Shown: positions 46,358 through 55,350 of the stretch, piece by piece
Layout: each line of letters starts with the position of its first letter
Position numbering within the stretch: position 1 is the stretch's first letter
Assembly (NCBI RefSeq): GCF_004403985.1
Contig: NZ_SOHL01000027.1
Location: 358,697 to 422,696, forward strand
Direction: 5' to 3'
Length of the DNA: 64,000 nt
Source: Cryobacterium gelidum
GTDB lineage: Bacteria; Actinomycetota; Actinomycetes; Actinomycetales; Microbacteriaceae
The notes under the pieces: model-generated
Told to the model about the DNA's origin: nothing
What the model saw: the letters and a program-made list of their open reading frames with translations, nothing else
Databases searched by the model: none
Made by a program: the position numbers and the translations under genes

Positions 46358-46801
46358 TCAGACGCCCGTTGACTGCAGGGCCGCGAACGCCTCGGGGCCG
46401 ATCCTGGCGGCGACCGGGTCCATCCAGAGTGCGCTGAACAGGTTGCCGTCCGGGTCCTCAAAGTCGCGCGCATACATGAAGCCGTAGTCCTGCGGCTCAC
46501 GGTGCTCCGTACCTCCGGCGGCGACCGCCTTCTCCAGAATGGCATCGACGTCTGCTCGGGAATCACGGCTGAATGCCGTCTCGACCTGCAGCGCGGTTTT
46601 GGGATCGACAATCGGCTTGTCGGTAAAGCTGCTGAAGAAGTCCCGGGTGAGCACCATCAGATAGAGATTCTCATCGATCACGACACAGGCGGCGTTTTCG
46701 TCGGAGAACAACGGGTTGATGCCCCAGCCGAGCCCCGAATAGAACGCCTTTGAGCGTTCAAGGTCGCTGGTGGGGAGATTGACGAAGATGCTGGTAACCA
46801 T
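46358..46801 (-). CDS. VOC family (glyoxalase-like) protein
   Basis: A 147-residue two-module VOC protein: VTSIFVNLPTSDLERSKAFYSGLGWG, VVIDENLYLMVLTRDFF, and YGFMYARDFEDPDGNLFSALWMDP, which has the metal-ligand Glu/Asp pattern in its second half. It resembles stand-alone VOC proteins of the YaeR/lactoylglutathione-lyase-like type with unknown substrate. AAGGAG sits 5 nt ahead of the ATG at 46801. It lies upstream of the MmyB regulator gene. Confidence 0.85.
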   Translation of the reverse strand: MVTSIFVNLPTSDLERSKAFYSGLGWGINPLFSDENAACVVIDENLYLMVLTRDFFSSFTDKPIVDPKTALQVETAFSRDSRADVDAILEKAVAAGGTEHREPQDYGFMYARDFEDPDGNLFSALWMDPVAARIGPEAFAALQSTGV

Positions 46802-47030
46802 GGTGACTCCTTGTCCGTCGAGGGCAGTCCGTCGATCTACGGACCTGCCGACACAGTCGTCAACAACAAGCAGATTGTCAAGGGCAGATGTGTCAGGCCA
46901 CGAACCAGTCGGCGAATCCCGCCACTCGGGCACGCGGAAGCCGTAGCCCCCTCCGCCCGAAAAAAAGAACGCGCCGCCCGCTCACCGCGGATGCTTCTTC
47001 GTGCGCGTGTGCGAATCTCGTGCTGCCCGA

Positions 47031-47073
47031 TATGATTCTGCAAACGATAATAGAACACCGAGTTCTATTATCG
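47031..47073 (+). promoter_or_regulatory. -10 box and 29-bp palindromic operator ahead of the flavin monooxygenase
   Basis: TATGAT at 47031-47036 fits a -10 box. From 47045 to 47073 lies a perfect palindrome: arms CGATAATAGAAC and GTTCTATTATCG, spacer ACCGA. It is AT-rich in a GC-rich region and lies between the promoter-like box and the gene start at 47153, the usual place of a TetR/MarR repressor site. No such regulator gene is adjacent. Confidence 0.75.
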
Positions 47074-47152
47074 AACAGGCATCGGTGGTGTGCGGTACGC
47101 TACCGCCACCGAGAAACCACGCAGAACAGCCACACAGAGAAGTGAGGAAGCC

Positions 47153-49024
47153 GTGCAGTTTCACCACCACGGATACGTGTCGACCGATCCCCGCACGCAG
47201 GACGCTGCCGGAGTCGGGATCGATCGCCCCGACGAGCTGCCCGACAACGTCGACGTTCTGATCGTGGGAACGGGCCCGGCCGGCATGATCACCGCCGCCC
47301 AGCTCTCCCAGTTTCCGGGCATCACGACGCGGATCGTGGAGCGCCGCGGCGAACGCCTCACGATCGGACAGGCCGACGGAATCCAGGCCCGCAGCGTCGA
47401 GACCTTTCAGGCCTTCGGTTTCGCCGAGCGCATCATCGCCGAGGCCTACCGCATCACCGAGATGGCGTTCTGGAAGCCGGACCCCAGCAATCCGGCGAAC
47501 ATCATCCGCTCGGCCCGCGCCATCGATGATCCCAGCGGCGTCAGCGAATTCCCGCACCTCATCGTCAACCAGGCACGCGTGTTGGATTACTTCGCTGAAG
47601 TGATGGCGAATTCCCCCACCCGCATGAAGCCGGATTTCGGCTTGGACTTTCTCAGCCTCACCAACAGTAACCACGGCGAGTATCCGGTCACGGTGACGCT
47701 GGTGCACACGACGGGTGAAAAACAGGGCCAGGAGCGCATCGTGCACGCCAGGTACGTGGTCGGCGCCGATGGTGCCCATAGCGCCGTGCGCGACTCCATC
47801 GGCTGCACGCTCGCCGGCGACCAGGCCTTCCACGCGTGGGGCGTCATGGACGTGCTCGCTGTCACGGACTTCCCCGACATTCGCACCAAGTGCGCCATCC
47901 AGTCCGGGACCGGCGGAAGCATCCTGCACATTCCGCGCGAGGGCGGCTACCTGTTTCGCATGTACGTCGACCTCGGCGACGTCTCCCCCGACGACGATGG
48001 CGCGGTGCGCAAGACGACGATCGACGAGATCATCGTGAAGGCGAACGCCATTCTGCACCCCTACACGCTCGACGTAAAAAACGTTGCCTGGCACAGCGTG
48101 TACGAGGTCGCCCACCGCCTCACCGACCGATTCGACGATCTGCTTCCCGAGGAGATCAACATCCGCTCACCACGTGTTTTCATCCTGGGTGACGCTTGCC
48201 ACACGCACAGCGCCAAGGCTGGCCAGGGCATGAACGTGTCGATGCAGGACGGCTTCAACCTGGGCTGGAAACTCGCCTACGTGCTCGACGGGCGTAGCCC
48301 CGACAGCCTGCTCAGTACGTATTCGGCCGAGCGCCAGGTCATCGCCAAGAACCTCATCGACTTCGATAAGGAGTGGTCGACCCTGATGGCAACGAAGCCG
48401 GAAGACCTGAAGGTGCCGCTCGAAGATTTCTACACCCAGACGGCCGAGTTTCCGGCCGGCTTCATGACCCAATACCCGCCGTCGATGCTGATCGGCGAAG
48501 CGACCCACCAGTCACTCGCCACCGGATTTCCCATCGGTAAGCGCTTCAAGTCTGCCCCGGTCGTGCGCGTCGGCGACGCCAACCCGGTTCAGCTCGGCCA
48601 CCACCACCGTGCCGACGGCCGCTGGCGTGTGTATGCGTTCGCGGACGCCGATCGCTCTGCACTGGCCGACTGGGCAGAGTGGCTTCGCACCTCCGCCGAT
48701 TCTCCCCTGCGCGCACACACCCCGACCGAGGCCGACATCGACAGCGTCTTCGACATCAAGGTGGTTTACCAGCAGACGCACACCGAGATAGACCTCGGCC
48801 AGGTTGATGAAGCATTCCTGCCCAAAACCGGCCCGTTCGGGCTGATCGATTACGAAAAGGTGTACGCCACCGACCCCCGACACGACATTTTCGAGGAACG
48901 CGGCATCAGCCAGGGCGGCGCCATTGTCGTGGTGCGTCCCGACCAGTACGTCGCGCACGTGCTGCCCCTGACCGCGACAGCGGAGTTGGCCGCGTATTTT
49001 CGGCAGATGCTGCTCCCGCGGTAA
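47153..49024 (+). CDS. FAD-dependent monooxygenase, phenol 2-monooxygenase type
   Basis: A 623-residue aromatic-ring hydroxylase. The FAD-binding GxGxxG is VLIVGTGPAGMITAAQL near residue 38, then QADGIQARSVETFQAFG and VVGADGAHSAVRDSIG, and the GD motif is FILGDACHTHSAKAGQGMNVSMQDGFNLGWKL near 345. A C-terminal thioredoxin-like domain (VRVGDANPVQLGHHHRADGRWRVYAFAD...VVRPDQYVAHVLPL) matches the phenol hydroxylase family. It would ortho-hydroxylate a phenol with NADPH and oxygen. The GTG at 47153 has GAGGAA ahead. A palindromic operator upstream implies induction by a substrate. Confidence 0.9.
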   Translation: MQFHHHGYVSTDPRTQDAAGVGIDRPDELPDNVDVLIVGTGPAGMITAAQLSQFPGITTRIVERRGERLTIGQADGIQARSVETFQAFGFAERIIAEAYRITEMAFWKPDPSNPANIIRSARAIDDPSGVSEFPHLIVNQARVLDYFAEVMANSPTRMKPDFGLDFLSLTNSNHGEYPVTVTLVHTTGEKQGQERIVHARYVVGADGAHSAVRDSIGCTLAGDQAFHAWGVMDVLAVTDFPDIRTKCAIQSGTGGSILHIPREGGYLFRMYVDLGDVSPDDDGAVRKTTIDEIIVKANAILHPYTLDVKNVAWHSVYEVAHRLTDRFDDLLPEEINIRSPRVFILGDACHTHSAKAGQGMNVSMQDGFNLGWKLAYVLDGRSPDSLLSTYSAERQVIAKNLIDFDKEWSTLMATKPEDLKVPLEDFYTQTAEFPAGFMTQYPPSMLIGEATHQSLATGFPIGKRFKSAPVVRVGDANPVQLGHHHRADGRWRVYAFADADRSALADWAEWLRTSADSPLRAHTPTEADIDSVFDIKVVYQQTHTEIDLGQVDEAFLPKTGPFGLIDYEKVYATDPRHDIFEERGISQGGAIVVVRPDQYVAHVLPLTATAELAAYFRQMLLPR

Positions 49025-49060
49025 CGACGCCGACCAAGCGGATGCTGACCGTCATGACCG

Positions 49061-49483
49061 TTACTCGGCCGGCGGTCGCTGCCGGTTGCGTTTGGTGGCT
49101 GAGCGCTGTTGCTTGACGGCGAGGTGTCGCCTCGCTGAGCCGCGGGTGGGTTTGGTAGGGCGGCGGGCGGGCGCTTCCGGTTCCAGCCCCGCGATCACCA
49201 GGTCGGCGAGTTTCCGCAGGGCTGACTCGCGATTGCGCAGCTGGGAGCGCTGCTCGCTGGCCGCGACGGTGACCACCCCGGCGACGAGACGATGCTCGAG
49301 GCGGGTGAGCAGCAGCATCCGCTGGTCAGCCGAAAGCACCATGGACTCGGTGATGTTCCAGAACAGTTCGACCCGGCTGTCGGAGGTGTTCACGTGCTGG
49401 CCGCCGGGTCCTGACGACCGCGAGAACCGCCAGCCGAGTTCGCGCTCGGGAATGGTCAGCGCCGGCGACACCTCAAGGTCCAT
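49061..49483 (-). CDS. arfB: ArfB (YaeJ) ribosome-rescue peptidyl-tRNA hydrolase
   Basis: A 140-residue RF1-like hydrolase that frees stalled ribosomes. The GGQ motif is in RFSRSSGPGGQHVNTSDSRVELFWNI near residue 27. The C-terminal tail is strongly basic (RPTKPTRGSARRHLAVKQQRSATKRNRQRPP), as needed to sit in the empty mRNA channel. The ATG at 49483 begins MDLEVSPALTIPE. It is a single gene, convergent with the monooxygenase. Confidence 0.92.
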   Translation of the reverse strand: MDLEVSPALTIPERELGWRFSRSSGPGGQHVNTSDSRVELFWNITESMVLSADQRMLLLTRLEHRLVAGVVTVAASEQRSQLRNRESALRKLADLVIAGLEPEAPARRPTKPTRGSARRHLAVKQQRSATKRNRQRPPAE

Positions 49484-49649
49484 GCTCCCAGCGTGGCACA
49501 GAGTGGGCGCGGTCGAAGCCCTCGACTGTACAGTTGAGTATTCGTGCAAGTCTGGGTTCTCCAGCGTCTATCGGGTCTAGAGATGCACCGTGTCCTCTGC
49601 TTCCACAACCTGATGCATCAGCGCCGGGTCACCCTCCTTGCCTCACCAC

Positions 49650-49849
49650 AAGCGAGAGAGCCGTTTCGGTGGCGTGGATCTGCTCCTCAACAACGCCGGT
49701 CTCGGCATCAATTCGCCATTTGAGAGCAGCGACCCCGCTGACTGGAAGTCAATGATCGATGCAAACCTGTACGGTGTGCTGAACTGCAGCCGGCCAATGT
49801 GCTCATCCAGGAGATCCTCATGCGCCCGGTCAAGCAGATCGCTCCCTGA
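49650..49849 (+). pseudogene. Relic of a short-chain dehydrogenase gene
   Basis: One frame reads GGVDLLLNNAGLGINSPFESSDPADWKSMIDANLYGVLNC, the middle of an SDR with its NNAG motif. Directly after, another frame reads ANVLIQEILMRPVKQIAP and stops, which looks like an SDR C-terminus. The Rossmann start and the Y-x-x-x-K active site are missing, so the gene has lost its front and an internal piece. Confidence 0.75.
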
Positions 49850-49917
49850 CCCACTGCCGCGTCGAGGCCGGCACTGATGCCAACCACGGGCAGAGTCAAC
49901 GTAAGCCCGGCCTTTCG

Positions 49918-50679
49918 TCAGCTACCGGGGAGTATCCGCAGCTGATCGCCGCAGCCAACGATCCCCGGGCGAATGACCTGGGCGTAGACGCCGAATGGAA
50001 TGTCGCTTCCGCTCAGGCGATAGCGTGCGAGGGTCTTCAGCAGGTTCGTGCCGCGCGCGCCAGTGTCGGGCTCCGAGTCGATCACCGCGCAGCGAGGGAT
50101 GCCGGCGCCCACAAGCAGGCGTGCGCTCCCCAGGTCGAGTTCGCGACCAGCCCAGGAATCTTCCACGTGCGCAACCGCGTCGCCGGTGTCAATTGTGAAC
50201 GTCGATCGAAACCGGCGAGCGTCAATGGTCGTGGCCGCTTCATCGGCGAGCCGACGAAGCGAACTCGTCGTCACGATGGTGACGGGGTCGCCGTAGACCA
50301 CGCCTCCCGGGGCGTTGATCTGCGCCACAGCCACATCCTTCCCAAGCAAACGAGAAAACGCCCGGGCCCACGGCCCGCCGACCACGTGCATGCAAACGGC
50401 GCGACCCCAATAGTCGAGTGTGAGATTCTGACCGTTCGACTCGGGTTTTGCGGCCACCTGCCGCCCGCCGATGTCGATCGACAGCACCCCGTCATCCCAT
50501 CGGGCTCTGCAGGTGAGTAGGAGCGGATGCTCGACGGTCTTCAACACGCGGCCCTCTGCGAGGTCAACCACCGCGAAGTGTCGGTCCCCCGCCGGGCCGT
50601 GTGCTTCGAGCAGCACGTTTTCGCGCGTGGTGTGACGGCCGCCCTTGAGCACCGACAGGCCAATGTCGCGAATCTGCAT
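49918..50679 (-). CDS. MOSC domain-containing protein
   Basis: A 253-residue protein with an N-terminal beta-barrel part (MQIRDIGLSVLKGGRHTTRENVLLEAHGPAGDRHFAVVD) and a C-terminal MOSC domain (GDPVTIVTTSSLRRLADEA...FTIDTGDAVAHVEDSWAGRELDLGSARLLVGAGIPRCAVIDSEPDTG). MOSC proteins handle molybdenum-cofactor sulfur transfer or related reactions. The usual cysteine before VID is present (RCAVID). A decayed homologous fragment lies at 55148-55350 on the same strand. Confidence 0.85.
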   Translation of the reverse strand: MQIRDIGLSVLKGGRHTTRENVLLEAHGPAGDRHFAVVDLAEGRVLKTVEHPLLLTCRARWDDGVLSIDIGGRQVAAKPESNGQNLTLDYWGRAVCMHVVGGPWARAFSRLLGKDVAVAQINAPGGVVYGDPVTIVTTSSLRRLADEAATTIDARRFRSTFTIDTGDAVAHVEDSWAGRELDLGSARLLVGAGIPRCAVIDSEPDTGARGTNLLKTLARYRLSGSDIPFGVYAQVIRPGIVGCGDQLRILPGS

Positions 50680-50849
50680 AATAGACACCACCCTATCGGC
50701 AGACCGCTCGCGGCCCGGGGCTCCGGTACGAGGTCGAGGAAGACATGCAGGTGCCAGCTTCTCTCCCGTAGACCGCGAGCGCTGCGCGAGGTGAACCGAT
50801 CCCTGCGGGCGCGGAGCGCCGGCCACAATAACGGTCTGGATTCGGCCGA

Positions 50850-51548
50850 TCAGCGCAGTCGTCGAGCCCGCAGGACAACGTCGTGGGTGTGACGGGACCC
50901 GGCTCCGGTCGCTACATGGCGTGGCCGGGTCTCGTCGACTTCAATCTGCCAGCTGGCGTCGAGCAGGGCAGCGACCTGCGCCGGGCCCACGTAGTCGTCG
51001 GCATGAAAACCGTGGTTCGCGGCCTCCTCTGCCGTCGGAGCGGGGTGATGCACGAAGATCAGCACACCATTGGGGGCGACCGCCGCGAGCAGCGCATGCT
51101 CGGCAACGTTCCCATCGGTGCGCAACAGCGCGGCGTACTGCGCGGAGACGAGATCAAAGGACGCCTGCGGTAGCGCCGCCTCGACCAGTCCGGCGTGTAG
51201 CCAGTTCACCGTCACTTTGCGAACGTCGGCCTGAGCGGCCGCGCGGTCGAGCGCGACCCCCGACACGTCCAGCGCCGTGACGTCCCACCCGTGTTCCGCC
51301 AGCCAGAGGGCATCCGCTCCCTCGCCGCAGCCGACATCCAGCGCGCGCCCGACAGGCAATTCCCGTGCCTCGGTGGTCAGCGTCGCGTTCGGCTTCCCGC
51401 TCCACAGCTGCTCCATGTCGGCGTAGCGGTCGTCCCAGAAATTCTCCTCCGCGCCCGGATCACGAGGGGCGCCACCAGCGGATGCCGCCTCCGCGTTGGC
51501 GTGGTCGGGCCCGGCGTGGTCGGGTGAAGTGTCGTTCGTGTGCTCCAT
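50850..51548 (-). CDS. Class I SAM-dependent methyltransferase
   Basis: A 232-residue methyltransferase. FWDDRYADMEQLWSGKPNATL and the SAM motif ALDVGCGEGADALWLAEHGWDVTALDVS, then a V-A-P-x-G-V-L-I-F-V-H-H block, are typical of the thiopurine/tellurite-type methyltransferases of actinobacteria. A His/Asp-rich N-terminal leader precedes the domain. The substrate is unknown. It lies between the MOSC and RluA genes, all on the minus strand but with >100 bp gaps. Confidence 0.87.
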   Translation of the reverse strand: MEHTNDTSPDHAGPDHANAEAASAGGAPRDPGAEENFWDDRYADMEQLWSGKPNATLTTEARELPVGRALDVGCGEGADALWLAEHGWDVTALDVSGVALDRAAAQADVRKVTVNWLHAGLVEAALPQASFDLVSAQYAALLRTDGNVAEHALLAAVAPNGVLIFVHHPAPTAEEAANHGFHADDYVGPAQVAALLDASWQIEVDETRPRHVATGAGSRHTHDVVLRARRLR

Positions 51549-51654
51549 GGTTCAAGCATCCGTCTTTCACGGGTGCACGACAAATTCCGGTCGACCCCCC
51601 GGAGCGATCATGATCAGATGCGTTCCCTCACCCGCGTGCCGCGGAACTGCTCGC

Positions 51655-52575
51655 TCAGGAGACCTCACTGCGAAGCGGAAGCGTGCGCAGGCTGGCAAAC
51701 TGCCGCACTCCCCCGTCGATGGGGTCGATGAAGCGCAACTCATTCGCGAGCAACTGCAGGGGACGGGTGAAATCGTCGAGCGGGACATCCTGCACGACGG
51801 GGTAGAGGGGGTCATTACTGATGGGAATTCCCAAGCCGAGCATGTGCACGCGCAATTGGTGCGTGCGACCGGTGCGGGGTGTCAGCCGGTAGCTGCCCAG
51901 GCCGTCGACCACCGATTCGAGTTCGATCGACGACTCGGCGTTGGCCGGCACGCCCGGCAGCACCTCGGCTTGCCACCGACCACGGCGCGTCGTGAGGTGG
52001 TTGCGCACCGTCACGGGCAGGTCGAGACCGGGCAGCAGCGGCGCCAGCGCACGGTAGGTCTTTTCCACTTCGTGGCGTTGGAACATCGACTGATACGCCC
52101 CGCGCCACCGTCGCTCGGTCGAAAGAACCAGCAGCCCCGACGTCACCCGGTCCAACCGATGCAGCGGGGAGAGCTCCGGGAGCTGCAGCGCCGCGCGCAG
52201 GCGCACCACCACGCTCTGCACGACGTGGCGCCCGCGCGGAATAGACGAGAGAAAAGCGGGCTTGTCGATCACCACGATCCGATCGTCGCGGTAGATCAGA
52301 TGAATGGGCCCCGGAACAACGGCCTCCTCGGCCAGATCGCGATGGAACCACACAAAGGTGTACGGCTGGTATGGGTCTCGGCCGCCGACTGCCGCGCCGG
52401 TGTCATAGACAAAACGCTTCTGGGCCAGAAATCCAGCCACGTCCACGAACTCCGACAACCGCTCGTCCAGCCAGGCCCCCATGGTCTGCCAGAGCGGATG
52501 CTGCGACCGTTCCGGCGTGCACACCCACGCGGCATCGAGCCCGTGTCGTCGCGGGAGCGGAGAAGGCGGGGGCAT
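51655..52575 (-). CDS. RluA-family pseudouridine synthase
   Basis: A 306-residue RNA pseudouridine synthase. The catalytic Asp is in LSPLHRLDRVTSGLLVL near residue 138. IVVIDKPAFLSSIPRG precedes it, and EKTYRALAPLLPG and LTPRTGRTHQLRVHMLGLGIPISNDPLYP follow. The N-terminal ~90 residues do not look like an S4 domain and resemble the leader of actinobacterial RluA-like enzymes that act on rRNA or tRNA. It is divergent from the MazG-like gene, at the left edge of the accessory block. Confidence 0.9.
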   Translation of the reverse strand: MPPPSPLPRRHGLDAAWVCTPERSQHPLWQTMGAWLDERLSEFVDVAGFLAQKRFVYDTGAAVGGRDPYQPYTFVWFHRDLAEEAVVPGPIHLIYRDDRIVVIDKPAFLSSIPRGRHVVQSVVVRLRAALQLPELSPLHRLDRVTSGLLVLSTERRWRGAYQSMFQRHEVEKTYRALAPLLPGLDLPVTVRNHLTTRRGRWQAEVLPGVPANAESSIELESVVDGLGSYRLTPRTGRTHQLRVHMLGLGIPISNDPLYPVVQDVPLDDFTRPLQLLANELRFIDPIDGGVRQFASLRTLPLRSEVS

Positions 52576-52761
52576 GCATTGATGGTACGTGGCCTCGCTC
52601 TTTCACCGCGCGCCCGACTGGCGGGACGCGGATCGAGAGCAGCACGTGATAGCTGACGCAGGAGGGCCAGACGATCGCCTGAAGCAGACCCAAAAGGTCG
52701 CCCTAGAATATGCCGTTTCAAACCGAACCGAGGCCTAAATTGATCCTGCTAGATTTGCGTC

Positions 52762-53082
52762 ATGGCCGAAACATCAGTCCACGACGAGATCGCCGCCTTC
52801 GTCGCCGAGCGTGATTGGGCTCAGTTTCACAGCCCCGAGAACCTTGCGAAGAGCATTTCCATCGAGGCCGCCGAGCTACTCGAGTGTTTCCAATGGACAC
52901 CCGATGCAGACATCGAGCGAGTGCGCGAGGAACTTGCCGACGTCCTCACGTATTGCTTTCTGCTGGCTGAACGCATCGGTGCAGATCCGAATCAGATCGT
53001 CCTGGACAAGCTGACGGTGACGAAAAAGAAGTATCCAGTCAGTAAAGCTCGGGGGCGAAGCACCAAGTATGACGCGCTTTGA
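52762..53082 (+). CDS. MazG-like nucleotide pyrophosphohydrolase
   Basis: A 106-residue all-alpha NTP pyrophosphatase. FHSPENLAKSISIEAAELLECFQW carries the E-x-x-x-E metal ligands, and REELADVLTYCFLLAERIG supplies the E-x-x-D pair. The tail KLTVTKKKYPVSKARGRSTKYDAL is typical of the short MazG-like/dCTPase group. It would hydrolyse (d)NTPs to monophosphates. Its end overlaps the nuclease-helicase gene by 14 nt, so the two are made together. GC content is lower than in the flanking core genes. In phage defence, such enzymes can deplete nucleotides or clean modified ones. Confidence 0.88.
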   Translation: MAETSVHDEIAAFVAERDWAQFHSPENLAKSISIEAAELLECFQWTPDADIERVREELADVLTYCFLLAERIGADPNQIVLDKLTVTKKKYPVSKARGRSTKYDAL

Positions 53083-54841
53083 GATAGAACGATTCGACTT
53101 CTCGCAAGAAGCCGTCAAGGTCTGGGCTCCTCGGGATCGCCGCAATACCAACTGGCCGGTCGTGTACGTCCTTGACAACGCTAGGGCAGAACGCGACGTT
53201 GTGCGAGAAGGGCGACTCGATGACGTCTATGTTGGCGAATCCCGCAATGCGGCAGCGCGAATGCATCAGCACTTCGCCTCCGCTGAAAAGCAACACCTGA
53301 GTACCATCCGAGTGATCGTGGATGCGACGTTCAATAAGTCTGTATGCCTCGACTTGGAGTCGTATCTGATCCGGATGCTCGCCGGCGACGGTTCCTACCG
53401 CGTGCTGAACAGAAACGACGGGATCACCGAGGCCGACTATTACGATCGCGCCCTCTATCAAAAGACCTTTCGCGAAGTGTTCGACCAGCTCAAAAGCGAC
53501 GGAGTATTTACCAGGAGTATTCCCGAGATCGAGAACAGCGATCTGTTCAAACTTTCACCGTTCAAGGCACTCACGCAAGATCAAGCCATCGCTGTCGAGG
53601 GAATACTCGAGGGCTTCTTCGCCGATCTCGAGTCAGACACGGACAGCACAATCGTGGTGCAAGGAGAGCCGGGGACCGGCAAGACCGTTGTCGCTATCTA
53701 CCTGCTCAAGTTACTCGTCGACATCGCCAGCAAGATTCCGACCGAGGACCTCGACAGCGACTCACTATTCTCCGAGTTCTTCGTCGACGGATACCGCGAA
53801 CTGCTCACTGGCATCAACATCGGCTTTGTGGTGCCGCAGCAGTCGCTGCGTGAATCGATCAGGAAGGTGTTCCGCAAAACGCCTGGCCTAAACCCGGCCA
53901 TGGTGATGACCGCGTTCGACGTCGGATTTGCCGACGACAATTTCGACCTGCTCATCGTGGACGAATCTCACCGCTTGAACCAACGAGCCAACCAACCCTC
54001 CGGCGTGCAGAACAAGAATTTCAGCGTAATCACCCAAAAACTCTTCGGAACCGATGACACTTCGAAGACGCAGCTCGATTGGATCACAGCTAAGAGCAAG
54101 CACCAGATTTTCTTGCTCGACGTTGAGCAGAGCGTTCGGCCCTCCGACCTGCCGCCCGAAATACTCAGGCAGCTTGTGAGTGTGGCGAAGGCCACACGAC
54201 GTCACCACCCACTCCTCTCGCAAATGCGCGTGCAGGCTGGTGCGGACTACGTCGGCTATATTCGGCGTCTTCTCGGCACAGGCTCCACGGGCAGTGGCGC
54301 GCTCGTTCCAAAGACGTTCGAAGGGTATGACTTTCGAATGTTTGATGACATCGCCGCCATGCGCGCGCAGATTCGCCGCAAGGATGCCGAAGTCGGGCTT
54401 TCACGCTTGCTGGCCGGATTTGCCTGGCCATGGACGACCAAGACCGATAAGACCGCCTACGACATCGAGATCGACGGCACCGCGCTGCGCTGGAACAGCA
54501 CCCAGACCGACTGGATTGCATCCTCGAAGTCGCTCGACGAAGTCGGATCGATCCACACCGTGCAGGGATACGACCTCAATTATGCCGGTGTCGTCATCGG
54601 TCCTGACCTTCGCTACGACCCCATCAGACGCAGTGTCTTCGTCGATCGAGATTCGTATTTCGACAAGAAGGGCAAAGAGAACAATCGCGTCCTCGGCAAG
54701 ACCTACAATGACGACGACCTCCTGCGCTTCGTGAGCAACATTTATGCGGTTTTGCTGACTCGCGGAATCCGTGGGACCTACGTCTACGTCTGCGATCCGG
54801 CGCTTCGCGCGTACCTGCACAAGTACGTCGCCAGCGCATAG
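53069..54841 (+). CDS. GIY-YIG nuclease fused to a DUF2075 superfamily 1 helicase
   Basis: A 590-residue fusion. Residues ~28-115 form a GIY-YIG endonuclease: VVYVLDN, DDVYVGES, the Arg in NAAARMHQHF, and the catalytic Glu in CLDLESYLIRML, all present. Residues ~170-590 are a DUF2075 (Schlafen-helicase-like) ATPase with Walker A QGEPGTGKTVVAIYLL near 200, Walker B LLIVDESHRLNQRA near 292, and C-terminal motifs SIHTVQGYDLNYAGVVIGPDL and LLTRGIRGTYVYV. It should bind and unwind nucleic acid and cut it. Coupled to a MazG-like enzyme by a 14-nt overlap, this pair is a plausible antiviral module, which I cannot match to a named system. Confidence 0.87.
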   Translation: MTRFEIERFDFSQEAVKVWAPRDRRNTNWPVVYVLDNARAERDVVREGRLDDVYVGESRNAAARMHQHFASAEKQHLSTIRVIVDATFNKSVCLDLESYLIRMLAGDGSYRVLNRNDGITEADYYDRALYQKTFREVFDQLKSDGVFTRSIPEIENSDLFKLSPFKALTQDQAIAVEGILEGFFADLESDTDSTIVVQGEPGTGKTVVAIYLLKLLVDIASKIPTEDLDSDSLFSEFFVDGYRELLTGINIGFVVPQQSLRESIRKVFRKTPGLNPAMVMTAFDVGFADDNFDLLIVDESHRLNQRANQPSGVQNKNFSVITQKLFGTDDTSKTQLDWITAKSKHQIFLLDVEQSVRPSDLPPEILRQLVSVAKATRRHHPLLSQMRVQAGADYVGYIRRLLGTGSTGSGALVPKTFEGYDFRMFDDIAAMRAQIRRKDAEVGLSRLLAGFAWPWTTKTDKTAYDIEIDGTALRWNSTQTDWIASSKSLDEVGSIHTVQGYDLNYAGVVIGPDLRYDPIRRSVFVDRDSYFDKKGKENNRVLGKTYNDDDLLRFVSNIYAVLLTRGIRGTYVYVCDPALRAYLHKYVASA

Positions 54842-55147
54842 CACCGCGGTGGCGGCGGGGAAAGTCATGCTCAAAGGACTTGACCCGTTCGACGGTGCCG
54901 TCCGTGATGATGAACCACCTCGCTACGGATGTGGACGCGGCGACGATCGTCTCCGTGAGGGGTGTCGTGTCGTGCGGCTGCTAGCCGACGAAAACCGGCG
55001 CGATCTGAAACGTGGCTAAAAGCTAGCCCGGCGAGGTGCCGCCGATTAGCAACAGGCACGCAACGGATACTGACCTCGACTCCGAAAGCCAGTGCGCACC
55101 CATGGCGATCAGACCGATGAATCCGACCAAGCGCAGCGGATCACCTC
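54842..55147. other. Non-coding stretch after the helicase
   Basis: About 300 bp with no protein that I can support. Open frames on both strands are Arg/His-rich shadows. It adjoins the decayed MOSC copy and is probably gene debris. Confidence 0.4.
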
Positions 55148-55350
55148 GGCTTACACGCCGAATATGATGTCGCACGCTGGCAGTCGGTAGCCCGCGAGCG
55201 TTTTCAGCAAGCTGGTTCCTCACGCCCCGCCGACAATACCGATTACCGCACACCGCGGAAATGCCGCCGATCACGAGCAGTCGCGCTCCCCCGAGCTCCA
55301 GTTCGCGGCCAGCCCGCAAATCCCCGACGGGCGCGTCGGCGCCGCCGAAA
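55148..55350 (-). pseudogene. Decayed second MOSC gene fragment
   Basis: On the minus strand one frame reads AGRELELGGARLLVIGGIS, matching AGRELDLGSARLLVGAGIP of the intact MOSC gene, and a shifted frame reads GYRLPACDIIFGV followed by a stop, matching ARYRLSGSDIPFGVYAQV. Nucleotide similarity to 49985-50165 is evident. Frameshifts and the stop show that it is dead. Confidence 0.75.
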
